The notes under the pieces: model-generated
Told to the model about the DNA's origin: nothing
Databases searched by the model: none
What the model saw: the letters and a program-made list of their open reading frames with translations, nothing else
NCBI GenBank assembly: GCA_031256115.1
Contig: JAIRRF010000319.1
Coordinates: 1 to 5,218 of the forward strand
Origin: Treponema sp.
Lineage (GTDB): Bacteria; Spirochaetota; Spirochaetia; Treponematales; Breznakiellaceae
DNA length: 5,218 nucleotides
Direction of reading: 5' to 3'
Shown here: one piece after another, positions 1 to 5,203 of the stretch
Numbering within the stretch: position 1 is the first letter of the stretch
Layout: the number at the start of each line of letters is the position of its first letter
Position numbers and translations under genes: made by a program

Positions 1-342
1 GGCTTCGGCGAGGGTTTGTAAAACAGCATATCGATCCGATGCCTCCTTGCTATCCTTAATAGCGCCGGCATAGTCACCGCTTTCATATTTTCGTTGGGAT
101 TCCGCGATCAATTCATCGATCTGGGCAAAACGTTCAGGCACCAGATCCTCCGCACCGGCTTCCCGGGCTTTGTCCCGGGCATTGGTCGCTGCTTTTTGGA
201 TCTCCTGGGCCTCGGTCTGGGCCGTGGTCCGTGCGGGAGCAGGAGAGGGCGCAGGCGGAGCAGTACCGGTTGATTTACAGGATATTAAAATAAAGGAAAG
301 AAAAAAACCGGAAATAATCATATTTCGTATATTTTTTTTCAT
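1..342 (-). CDS. Putative lipoprotein, 3' end cut by window edge
   Basis: The 114 codons seen begin at ATG 342 and remain open to the left edge, so the C-terminus is missing. The product starts with a basic MKKNIRN segment, then a hydrophobic stretch (about residues 8-21) and a lipobox L19-I20-S21-C22. Ser at -1 is typical of the relaxed spirochete lipobox, so Cys22 is the predicted lipidated residue and the mature protein should be membrane-anchored outside the cytoplasm. A Pro/Ala-rich linker (about 28-37) leads into a charged, probably helical region (about 41-114) with regularly spaced Ala and the pattern YESGDYAGAIKDSKEA, resembling helical-repeat regions in other spirochete lipoproteins. 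No enzymatic motif is visible and no specific function is assigned. GGGAGGT at 354-360 lies 11 nt before ATG and supports this start, and there is no in-frame start closer to the promoter. It lies downstream of the PHP operon on the same strand but appears to have its own promoter. Confidence 0.8.
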   Translation of the reverse strand, partial: MKKNIRNMIISGFFLSFILISCKSTGTAPPAPSPAPARTTAQTEAQEIQKAATNARDKAREAGAEDLVPERFAQIDELIAESQRKYESGDYAGAIKDSKEASDRYAVLQTLAEA

Positions 343-377
343 GATCTTGAATGACCTCCCGTTTTGTATTATTTCAA

Positions 378-406
378 AATATACCATAAAAGATAATTCT
401 GTGCAA
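378..406 (-). promoter_or_regulatory. Sigma70-type promoter for the lipoprotein gene
   Basis: Reading the minus strand, a -35-like TTGCAC (406-401) is followed by a 17-bp spacer and a -10-like TATATT (383-378). TG at -15/-14 (386-385) makes this an extended -10. Initiation near 371 would give a leader of about 30 nt containing the GGGAGGT ribosome site. The prediction rests on motif match and spacing only. Confidence 0.5.
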
Positions 407-409
407 GGG

Positions 410-511
410 CGACATTCATGTCGACATCCATGTCGATCCAAAATGCTTGGGCATTTTGGTGAATTACACCCTGAAGCTGCCGTCCATGGCAGCTCTAATA
501 GGTAATTTACC
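410..511. repeat. Cluster of short inverted repeats (hairpin array)
   Basis: Six small inverted repeats lie almost end to end. (1) 410-423: CGACAT / TC / ATGTCG. (2) 421-436: TCGACAT / CC / ATGTCGA, sharing bases with (1), so the CGACATYCATGT unit is tandem with a 12-nt period. (3) 438-459: arms CCAAAATGC and GCATTTTGG around TTGG. (4) 458-470: GGTG / AATTA / CACC. (5) 475-494: arms AGCTGCC and GGCAGCT around GTCCAT. (6) 501-511: GGTAA / T / TTACC, which includes the PHP stop codon. All arms are perfect. The block sits between the PHP stop and the lipoprotein -35 box. None is followed by a T-run on either strand, so a simple intrinsic terminator is unlikely. It may be a REP-like or miniature mobile repeat, or a structured 3' end that stabilises the upstream operon mRNA. 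Confidence 0.65.
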
Positions 512-1229
512 TGGGGCGTTTTTCAAGAGCCCGTTTTAGGGCATCAGGATCCGCATCTCCTTCAAAACCATGGGGAAGCAGTTCATCTATTGCTGTATCC
601 AGTTCAAAAGGACGCCGGGCAATGTGTTCGGGATAGTGGGCGTCTGAACCGCTGATCAGTGGATACCCAAGGGTATCCAGTACAGGCGGAATTCGAACAC
701 ATTCCAACGCCGTCCAGGGTCCTTTTACCACCACTCCAAACTGGCTGAACATGGAAAAAGCCGGTCTGTCCACGTGTGCAGGAATGACTATGGCGCCGAA
801 TTCGGCAGCCCTGGGGCCCAATTCATCGATCCCAATGGCGGCTGCGCTGGAAAGAAAAAATTCCAGCTCACCCTCAATATTGTCTTCGGTATCCACATAA
901 ACCTGATCCCCGGTTTTTTCCGGGTTATTTGGGAAGGGAGTAATTATTGAATAAATATAATCCCCAAAAGCCAAAGCCGCATCCAAAATGGCAAAAAGTA
1001 CAAGGACATGTATTTCTTCCTGGGTTGTCACTTCCAATCCGTAAAAGGGAATTACCTTAAGCCGTTTACAGTGAAATTTAAAGGCAGGACAGTTAAGGCT
1101 TGTGTTGTGATCCGTCAAAGCCAGAATCTGTACGCCCCTGGCGGCGGCGGCTTCTACCAACACCCGGGGAGAAAGATCCAGAGAACCGCAGGGTGACAGG
1201 CACGAATGGTTATGGAAGTCCGCCAGCAT
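507..1229 (-). CDS. PHP-domain metal-dependent phosphoesterase
   Basis: A 240-residue PHP-superfamily protein. The family uses two or three bound metal ions to hydrolyse phosphoesters; the natural substrate here is unknown. Metal-ligand motifs are in the expected order: H6-N-H8, T39-D40-H41-N42, E66 (GLEVTT), H74 (EEIHV), H152 (PAHVDRP) and D196-A-H198 (GSDAH). The SPCG segment after HNH, the GDQVYVD stretch (about 107-113) and IPAHVDRP match the PHP subtype often found near [FeFe] hydrogenase and DRTGG genes in anaerobes; this is family knowledge recalled, not searched. The start is fixed by HNH only four residues in. There is no strong Shine-Dalgarno, only AGG five nt before ATG, and the gene begins 6 nt after the DRTGG stop, so translation is probably coupled. 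It is the last gene of the three-gene operon and appears intact. Confidence 0.88.
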   Translation of the reverse strand: MLADFHNHSCLSPCGSLDLSPRVLVEAAAARGVQILALTDHNTSLNCPAFKFHCKRLKVIPFYGLEVTTQEEIHVLVLFAILDAALAFGDYIYSIITPFPNNPEKTGDQVYVDTEDNIEGELEFFLSSAAAIGIDELGPRAAEFGAIVIPAHVDRPAFSMFSQFGVVVKGPWTALECVRIPPVLDTLGYPLISGSDAHYPEHIARRPFELDTAIDELLPHGFEGDADPDALKRALEKRPR

Positions 1230-1235
1230 ATGAGC

Positions 1236-1571
1236 CTAGGGATGCAGGGCAGCATATAGTTTTCCTGAAACGGTAAACTGGTTTTCTTTGGTTCGCAGCA
1301 CTGCAATGCCTTCGTCTTTGGCGGCCCCGAGCATTTCTTCGTCCTGCAGGGGCCGGTTATTACAGAGGACAATAACGGATATGTTTACCAGGGTTGCCAC
1401 CGCAACGGTATTTTTGTGGGCCTGAATGGTAATCAATGCCCCCCCTTCTTTGGCATTGGCCATAACATCGCTAAGAAGATCCGAACAGTAAGCCCCGGTA
1501 AGTCTCGCGTCTTCAAAATCATCCTGTAAGATTTCCGCCCCCAGCATGGCTGCCGCTTCCCGTATGGTCAT
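1236..1571 (-). CDS. Stand-alone DRTGG-domain protein
   Basis: A 111-residue protein that is essentially a single DRTGG domain, named after a motif in proteins related to HPr kinase and in some CBS and phosphotransacetylase proteins. The signature region is residues 21-40 (DARLTGAYCSDLLSDVMANA), a diverged form of the motif followed by the conserved YxSDLLSDVM segment. It is followed by ALITIQAHKNTVAVATL (about 45-61), then ISVIVLCNNRP and GIAVLRTKENQF, ending near an LYAAL helix, as usual for these short proteins. There is no P-loop, so despite the common label 'HPr serine kinase-related' there is no sign of catalysis; a ligand-sensing or partner role is more likely. The start has AAGGA at 1581-1585, 9 nt upstream. 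Its ATG overlaps the stop of the preceding gene (ATGA), showing operon structure and probable translational coupling. Confidence 0.85.
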   Translation of the reverse strand: MTIREAAAMLGAEILQDDFEDARLTGAYCSDLLSDVMANAKEGGALITIQAHKNTVAVATLVNISVIVLCNNRPLQDEEMLGAAKDEGIAVLRTKENQFTVSGKLYAALHP

Positions 1572-2506
1572 AATGATTCTTCCTTGGTTGAATTAATATG
1601 AATTACCGAACGCACAACAGTGCCTTCCCCCGGCTTGGAAGTGATGGTAAATTCATCACTTACCCGCTTGGTATTGGCCAGCCCCATGCCGGCCCCAAAA
1701 CCCAGGGATCGGACCATTTCGCTGGCGGTTGACCAGCCTTCCTGCAGGGCCTGGTTCACATCAGCGATGCCGGGGCCGGTATCGGCGGCGATCACAGTCA
1801 CCTTGTCGGGCTGAATTGAACAACTGATCGATCCGCCGTCTGAATGGGCAACCAGGTTAATCTCCAGTTCATAACTGGCAATGGCTACCCGGCGGATAAT
1901 CCCGGGATCCGTATTGTGTTTCTTCAGAGCCTTTTTAAATTCGGTAGAAGCCCGGCCTGCCTGTTCAAAGTCCATCTTTGAGACAATAAAATCCATTTCC
2001 AGAAATCCTCCGGGAATATCGTCTTTCTGGTGCAGCTTTTCCAGCCTGAGTACTTCCCGGTTCATCTCTACCAATAAGGTGCTGATAACATTCTTGGAAG
2101 TAAGAATTCCCACCAATTCATGCTGTTTGTTGATCACCGGATAACGGGTGTAACGATATTTGTTCAGGTAAGAAATGGCAAACGAAAGGGGCATGCTTTC
2201 TTCCAAAACAATTAAGTCTTTTACCATCCTGTCTTCCGCTTTTGTTTCCATAGAACCATCATCCAGGGCAGTGACAATTTCTTCGATGGAAACCAGCCCA
2301 AGAAGCTTGTTGTCCTCCGTAATGGGTATCCCGGTAATATAGTTTTCCTGCATCATTGCCTTGATGTGCCGCATGGTATCGGTTTTTTTTGCGGTAATCA
2401 CCGCTGTGTTCATTACATCCTTGATTTTAAGTTGGTAGATAAGTTCCAGCACCACCGAAGGAGAATCGACGGTACTGATGGGGACATTTTCCATATTCTC
2501 AGCCAT
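1568..2506 (-). CDS. CBS-pair protein fused to RsbW-like ATPase/kinase domain
   Basis: This 312-residue cytoplasmic protein has two modules. Residues about 27-80 (KIKDVMNTAVIT to EEIVTAL) and 90-143 (EDRMVKDLIV to TSKNVIS) form a CBS pair, a module that often binds AMP, ATP or SAM. Residues about 168-306 are a GHKL/HATPase_c domain of the anti-sigma-factor serine-kinase type. It has an N-box with E213 and N217 (SYELEINLVAHS), G1 at D242-TGPGI, G2 at G269-FGAGMGLANTK, and G3 at G293-EGT. There is no His-phosphoacceptor domain, so it is not a classical histidine kinase. The sequence around DFEQAGRASTEFKKALKKH and GWSTASEMVRSLGFGAGMGL resembles the ATPases commonly encoded beside [FeFe] hydrogenases and DRTGG proteins. 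The likely role is a nucleotide-responsive switch acting on a partner protein not encoded here. GGAG (2514-2517), 7 nt before ATG, supports the start. It is the first gene of the operon. Confidence 0.88.
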   Translation of the reverse strand: MAENMENVPISTVDSPSVVLELIYQLKIKDVMNTAVITAKKTDTMRHIKAMMQENYITGIPITEDNKLLGLVSIEEIVTALDDGSMETKAEDRMVKDLIVLEESMPLSFAISYLNKYRYTRYPVINKQHELVGILTSKNVISTLLVEMNREVLRLEKLHQKDDIPGGFLEMDFIVSKMDFEQAGRASTEFKKALKKHNTDPGIIRRVAIASYELEINLVAHSDGGSISCSIQPDKVTVIAADTGPGIADVNQALQEGWSTASEMVRSLGFGAGMGLANTKRVSDEFTITSKPGEGTVVRSVIHINSTKEESL

Positions 2507-2540
2507 ATATTAACTCCGCTTCGGTGGTGGGTTCTTATAT

Positions 2541-2569
2541 AGAATAAACCCAAAATCCCGGTAATTCAA
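2541..2569 (-). promoter_or_regulatory. Possible sigma70-type promoter of the regulatory operon
   Basis: On the minus strand TTGAAT (2569-2564) and TATTCT (2546-2541) are separated by exactly 17 bp, each matching four of six consensus positions. A start near 2534 would leave a leader of about 28 nt to ATG 2506, including the GGAG ribosome site. The boxes are imperfect and other AT-rich hexamers lie nearby, so the exact position is uncertain. Confidence 0.35.
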
Positions 2570-2610
2570 GATGTCGCATTGCCCTGTATACAAATAAACC
2601 ATATTAATAA

Positions 2611-2737
2611 TGCCGGTGGGGTTAAGTTCCCCGCTCAGTCCATGCCGGTCGTGACTTTTCCTTACGGACGCTTATTGGCGTCACTTTTATTTACGCACGC
2701 CGAAATGTACTGATCAGGGAACTTAACCCCACCGCCA
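2611..2737. repeat. Long imperfect inverted repeat, MITE-like (element 1)
   Basis: The arms 2611-2648 and 2700-2737 are inverted copies, matching at about 32 of 38 positions. The perfect 18-bp core is CGGTGGGGTTAAGTTCCC at 2614-2631, with its complement at 2717-2734. Near the centre GACGC (2667-2671) and GCGTC (2678-2682) form a small hairpin around TTATTG. The interior also has an approximate direct repeat (2651-2671 and 2680-2700, 17 of 21 matching). A GCC trinucleotide flanks both ends if the element begins at GGTGGGG (2612-2614 and 2734-2736), which could be a short target duplication or chance. It encodes no protein. It could be a miniature inverted-repeat element, a REP-type repeat or a bidirectional transcript end; no T-run follows it. 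Confidence 0.6.
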
Positions 2738-2791
2738 CAACTCTTAGAGCAAATTATATGGTTGGTTCAGCAGTATATCTGGGTTTTCATG

Positions 2792-3058
2792 TCATGTAGT
2801 AGCTTTCGCATACAATAGAAATCCTAATTTACAGCATTTACGTCCGGGTGTTCCTGGGTAAATTGGAGGCGCACCCAGGGTAACCCAGTAATAACCATGA
2901 CTTACCGGATTGAACGGATTGATGGTAATGTTGCCACACCGGTGGGGGAAGGGTTGCTCATGAAGACCATTTTGGCGTCCTACAATTAATGCCACACCAA
3001 AGTGTGCGATAATCATGCGACGACCAACCATGGTCTGAATGGGCGTTCCTTCCCCCAC
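2792..3058 (-). pseudogene. Doubtful small open frame or coding relic
   Basis: An 88-codon GTG-started frame; the open frame actually extends up to a stop at 3107-3109 with no ATG upstream of residue 10. There is no Shine-Dalgarno before the GTG. The translation has no recognisable domain, signal peptide or membrane segment and is rich in Pro, Gly, His and Tyr. Two points hint at a coding past: the perfect 12-nt direct repeat falls in the same frame (239 to 237 nt apart, a multiple of three), giving the related peptides TPIYR and PPIYP, and the frame stays open for 105 codons. Against it, most of the frame lies across a 119-bp palindrome, whose symmetry alone can keep a frame open. I do not recognise it, and a real expressed gene is unlikely. 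Confidence 0.18.
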
Positions 3059-3059
3059 C
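2941..3059. repeat. Long imperfect palindrome (element 2)
   Basis: The ends are a perfect 12-bp inverted repeat: GGTGGGGGAAGG at 2941-2952 and CCTTCCCCCACC at 3048-3059. The outer 30 bases of each side match at 24 of 30 positions, including AGACCAT (2964-2970) against ATGGTCT (3030-3036) at equal depth from each end. The centre is a hairpin CACAC / CAAA / GTGTG (2993-3006), exactly mid-element. The whole 119 bp could therefore fold into one long interrupted hairpin. No coding or terminator signal explains it. It shares the GGTGGGG/CCCCACC ends and the end-to-end span with element 1. Confidence 0.55.
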
Positions 3060-3112
3060 AGTATACGATAATTGAAATTAATACTTTCAGTGCGGTAAAT
3101 TGGAGTTTAACA

Positions 3113-4303
3113 TTATTCAAAAGTAATTCCCAGCCATTTGGTTACTTCGCTGACTGATTCTTCAATTAGACCCAGAGCAACCTGGGCAGTGGTTTCCGCC
3201 ACAAGCCAGCGGATTTCCCTGTCGTTTCCGTCCTTCATGGGAAACCGGGCTCCCTGTCCTTCAAGATCCGCCAGGCCCATGGCATGGCTGAACTCCCGGG
3301 ATACCATAATCCCAGCGGAAATGTTTGACTGGGAAAGGATTATCACCCAGAGCATGGCCCGGGAATCGCAGTCACCCCGGCCCTCCCGTGCGGCTGTAAT
3401 GAGGTTAATAAAATCGCTTCCCAAAAGATCCCGTTCATATTTAAAGCCCTGTACCCATTCCAGGGCTTTGGCGGCAATGTATTTTGCCTCTTCGCTTCTT
3501 GTCCCCAGCCGTTCAGCCTCTTCAGGCTTTTTATCCTCCTCCGTGCCGCTTGGGCCCAAAACGGAATTGTTCCAGCTTCGTTCCAAGAGAAAGGCCGCAT
3601 TTTCCAGACGGTCAAAGGAATCCTTATAGATTGCTCGGTAGAACCGTTTCCATGCTTCCTGCCACCGCGGTGAAGTAAGATAAAACCCTTTCATAACCTG
3701 ATATTCCCGGTCCACTACGGACTGGGCAGCCGCTGCATCATTTTCCCGGAAACGGGCAGTTTCTTTGCTGTTGGCCAGGGCGCTCGTAATCCAGCCGCCC
3801 CTGGGGTGGAAAAGCTGGGTCATCGCTCCGGGCAGACGACGATCTCCTTCACCGCCTTCGATGGAATCCAAAACCGATAGATGCAGGCATTGCAATTCCG
3901 GCTTGTCCGGCCCGTAGGCTATGGCCGCCAGGTACGCCTTGGCTTCCAGTCCCATGCACAGTGCCCATCCGGTAAAAGTATTCCTTCCCTGGGTAAATCG
4001 GAGCTCCAAAACCGCCGCCTCCCTGCCATTATATGAGAAGTTATGTTTTTTCCCCTGGTTGGAAAGTCTTTTTTCCAGATCATCCGCCAGGGCAGCGACG
4101 GAAGCCCTGTCGGTATAAACCATTAAATCAAGACTCGATCCAAATGAAGATGAAAAGGAAAAGCTGTTTTTTTTGTCCCCTCCGCTTAATTCATAGCCCT
4201 CGGGAAGATCCAGCCGGAAACCCCAGGTGGGGGAATAGAGAGATTCCGCCCCCAGGAAAGATATAAAGACAATTGTCAAACAGACAAGGCATAATCTTTT
4301 CAT
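3113..4303 (-). CDS. Exported transglutaminase-like domain protein
   Basis: A 396-residue protein with an N-terminal signal peptide (MKRLCLVCLTIVFISFLGAES; probable cleavage near residues 19-21). The hydrophobic segment ends without a lipobox Cys, so a secreted or periplasmic protein is expected. Residues about 22-150 form a beta-rich domain (SPTWGFRLDLPEGYEL onward) somewhat like PsbP/Mog1-type folds, which is only a suggestion. The C-terminal part, about 275-375, carries transglutaminase/papain-like motifs: C312 in GRGDCDSRAML, H340 in FSHAMG, and an acidic third position at E370 in VAETT, where Asp is commoner. Such proteins are usually cysteine peptidases or amidases, or inactive relatives; the substrate is unknown. 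The start has no Shine-Dalgarno, but it is the only ATG that gives a proper signal peptide. It is divergent from the pseudouridine synthase gene. No terminator is evident after the TAA. Confidence 0.8.
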   Translation of the reverse strand: MKRLCLVCLTIVFISFLGAESLYSPTWGFRLDLPEGYELSGGDKKNSFSFSSSFGSSLDLMVYTDRASVAALADDLEKRLSNQGKKHNFSYNGREAAVLELRFTQGRNTFTGWALCMGLEAKAYLAAIAYGPDKPELQCLHLSVLDSIEGGEGDRRLPGAMTQLFHPRGGWITSALANSKETARFRENDAAAAQSVVDREYQVMKGFYLTSPRWQEAWKRFYRAIYKDSFDRLENAAFLLERSWNNSVLGPSGTEEDKKPEEAERLGTRSEEAKYIAAKALEWVQGFKYERDLLGSDFINLITAAREGRGDCDSRAMLWVIILSQSNISAGIMVSREFSHAMGLADLEGQGARFPMKDGNDREIRWLVAETTAQVALGLIEESVSEVTKWLGITFE

Positions 4304-4316
4304 AATTCTATTGTAC

Positions 4317-4322
4317 TATAAT
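4317..4322 (+). promoter_or_regulatory. -10 box TATAAT in the divergent intergenic gap
   Basis: A perfect TATAAT lies in the 32-bp gap between the two divergent start codons. No good -35 hexamer sits 16-18 bp upstream (TCTTTT at best). Transcription from it would begin around 4329-4331, only about 5-7 nt before ATG 4336. On the other strand, overlapping TATTAT, TATAGT and TACAAT hexamers could serve the transglutaminase-like gene, so the gap may act as a compact bidirectional promoter. Confidence 0.35.
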
Positions 4323-4335
4323 AAAACACAAATCC

Positions 4336-5007
4336 ATGAAAGATATACCAATTTTATTTGAAGACAGCAATTTGCTTATCCTGAACAAGCCTGCGGGACT
4401 TGCCGTTCAGGGCGGGGCCGGTGTGGGCGTTTCCCTGGAATCCCTTTTAACCGAAAAATCTAAAAAACGCCCCTTTCTGGTCCACCGGCTGGACAAGGCG
4501 ACCTCCGGCGTCATTGTTACCGCCAAAACAAAAGAAAGCGCCGCCCTTTGTTCCGCCCTCTTTGTCAATCATCAGGGAGCTTTAAAAAAAACCTATCTGG
4601 CTATCTGCGCCGGAATTCTGGACGAAAAAGGGCTTATTGATGAAGCCCTGAATTACAAAGGCAGAAAACTAAATGCCCAAACATCCTTTAAGAGGCTCCG
4701 CCAAAACTCTTTGGCCGGGATCGGTGGCATCTCTTTGGCGGAACTTGAACCTGCCACGGGCAGGACACACCAAATCCGCCGCCACCTGGCCCAGGCGCAA
4801 CATCCTGTCCTGGGAGACGATAAATACGGCGACTTTGCCCTGAATAAAAAACTGAAAAAAATGCTGGGGCTTAAGCAGCTTCTTCTTCATGCTGCTTCCA
4901 TCTACCTGCCCCCGTCTTTGATCGGAGGCGAAGACGGAGGAGGGCTACTCATCAAAGCCCCCCTGCCGGATTATTTTCTGGGTTTCATGGAAGGTTTGGG
5001 CAAGTGA
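4336..5007 (+). CDS. RluA-family RNA pseudouridine synthase
   Basis: A 223-residue enzyme that isomerises specific uridines to pseudouridine in RNA, in the cytoplasm. The family landmarks are in order: IPILFEDSNLLILNKPAGL (4-22), the catalytic HRLDKATSG with Asp53 (50-58), KKTYLAI (84-90), ATGRTHQIRRHLA (140-152), HPVLGDDKYGD (156-166) and LLLHAASIYL (182-191). There is no N-terminal S4 RNA-binding domain. The length is close to E. coli RluA (about 219 residues) and shorter than RluC or RluD (about 320), so the target could be 23S rRNA or tRNA; sequence alone does not tell. The start fits the family, with only a few residues before the first motif, but no Shine-Dalgarno precedes it, and with the nearby TATAAT the mRNA may be nearly leaderless. 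The GGEDGGG loop near 197-203 is slightly unusual but within a variable region. Confidence 0.92.
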   Translation: MKDIPILFEDSNLLILNKPAGLAVQGGAGVGVSLESLLTEKSKKRPFLVHRLDKATSGVIVTAKTKESAALCSALFVNHQGALKKTYLAICAGILDEKGLIDEALNYKGRKLNAQTSFKRLRQNSLAGIGGISLAELEPATGRTHQIRRHLAQAQHPVLGDDKYGDFALNKKLKKMLGLKQLLLHAASIYLPPSLIGGEDGGGLLIKAPLPDYFLGFMEGLGK

Positions 5008-5203
5008 CTGTGCAAACACTATTGTGGAGTCCCACTTTAACATACTGTGGGGTACCACAGTAGCCTATGTTGGTATGCCTTCCTAGACTATTCCAATTAA
5101 CGCCATTGAAAGTACCATGTTGGGCTATGGCTGGGTTAGATACATATAACGCCGCTCCGTGAGTGGGTGCGGTGTTTGGGCCTGTGCTGCCCTTGCGCTG
5201 ACA
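4988..5203 (-). pseudogene. Possible 3' relic of a surface-protein gene
   Basis: The minus strand is open for 72 codons between stops at 5204-5206 and 4985-4987, without any ATG. The translated middle, ALYVSNPAIAQHGTFNGVNW, is rich in Gly, Asn, Thr and Val and looks like a beta-strand-rich extracellular protein. From memory this resembles C-terminal parts of repeat-type surface proteins in termite-gut treponemes; that is not verified. The frame runs into the 3' end of the pseudouridine synthase gene and is closed by a stop 15 nt inside the window edge, so if real it is a decayed fragment. Chance is a serious alternative. Confidence 0.18.
5043..5062. repeat. Perfect hairpin downstream of the pseudouridine synthase gene
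   Basis: The 8-bp arms TACTGTGG (5043-5050) and CCACAGTA (5055-5062) flank GGTA, 35 nt after the stop codon. No T-run follows on either strand, so it is at best an atypical terminator or an mRNA 3'-end stabiliser. The remaining sequence to 5218 holds no gene that I recognise. Confidence 0.5.

Larger units (their letters stand above)
2507..3112. other. Gene-poor 606-bp stretch rich in inverted repeats
   Basis: No convincing gene is present between the transglutaminase-like gene and the CBS/ATPase operon. The stretch holds the operon promoter candidate (2541-2569), two long imperfect palindromes (2611-2737 and 2941-3059), an inverted repeat CCTGGGT/ACCCAGG (2853-2859 and 2873-2879), a perfect 12-nt direct repeat GGTAAATTGGAG (2857-2868 and 3094-3105), and one doubtful open frame on the minus strand (3106 to 2792). 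No tRNA, transposase motif or CRISPR-like array was recognised. The density of palindromes suggests decayed mobile-element or repeat DNA. Confidence 0.6.

Noticed and set aside
410..435. Tandem CGACATYCATGT units as a possible CRISPR or operator pair
   Set aside because: There are only two units and no spacers, and each unit is itself a palindrome, so it was placed in the inverted-repeat cluster.
170..505. Plus-strand open frame of 111 codons
   Set aside because: It lies antisense to the lipoprotein and then runs through the promoter and hairpin array. The minus strand has a clear signal peptide, lipobox and ribosome site, and the plus product has no recognisable features.
2761..2790. GGTTGGTTCAGCAG, faintly like a tRNA T-arm or D-arm
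   Set aside because: No acceptor stem, anticodon arm or overall cloverleaf can be drawn around it.
3138..3629. Plus-strand open frame of 163 codons
   Set aside because: It is wholly antisense to the transglutaminase-like gene, whose catalytic motifs lie in this stretch. The product is Ser/Arg/Pro-rich, as expected for a shadow frame.
5024..5038. GTGG-AGTC-CCAC followed by TTT as a terminator of the pseudouridine synthase gene
   Set aside because: A 4-bp stem and three T residues are too weak to call.
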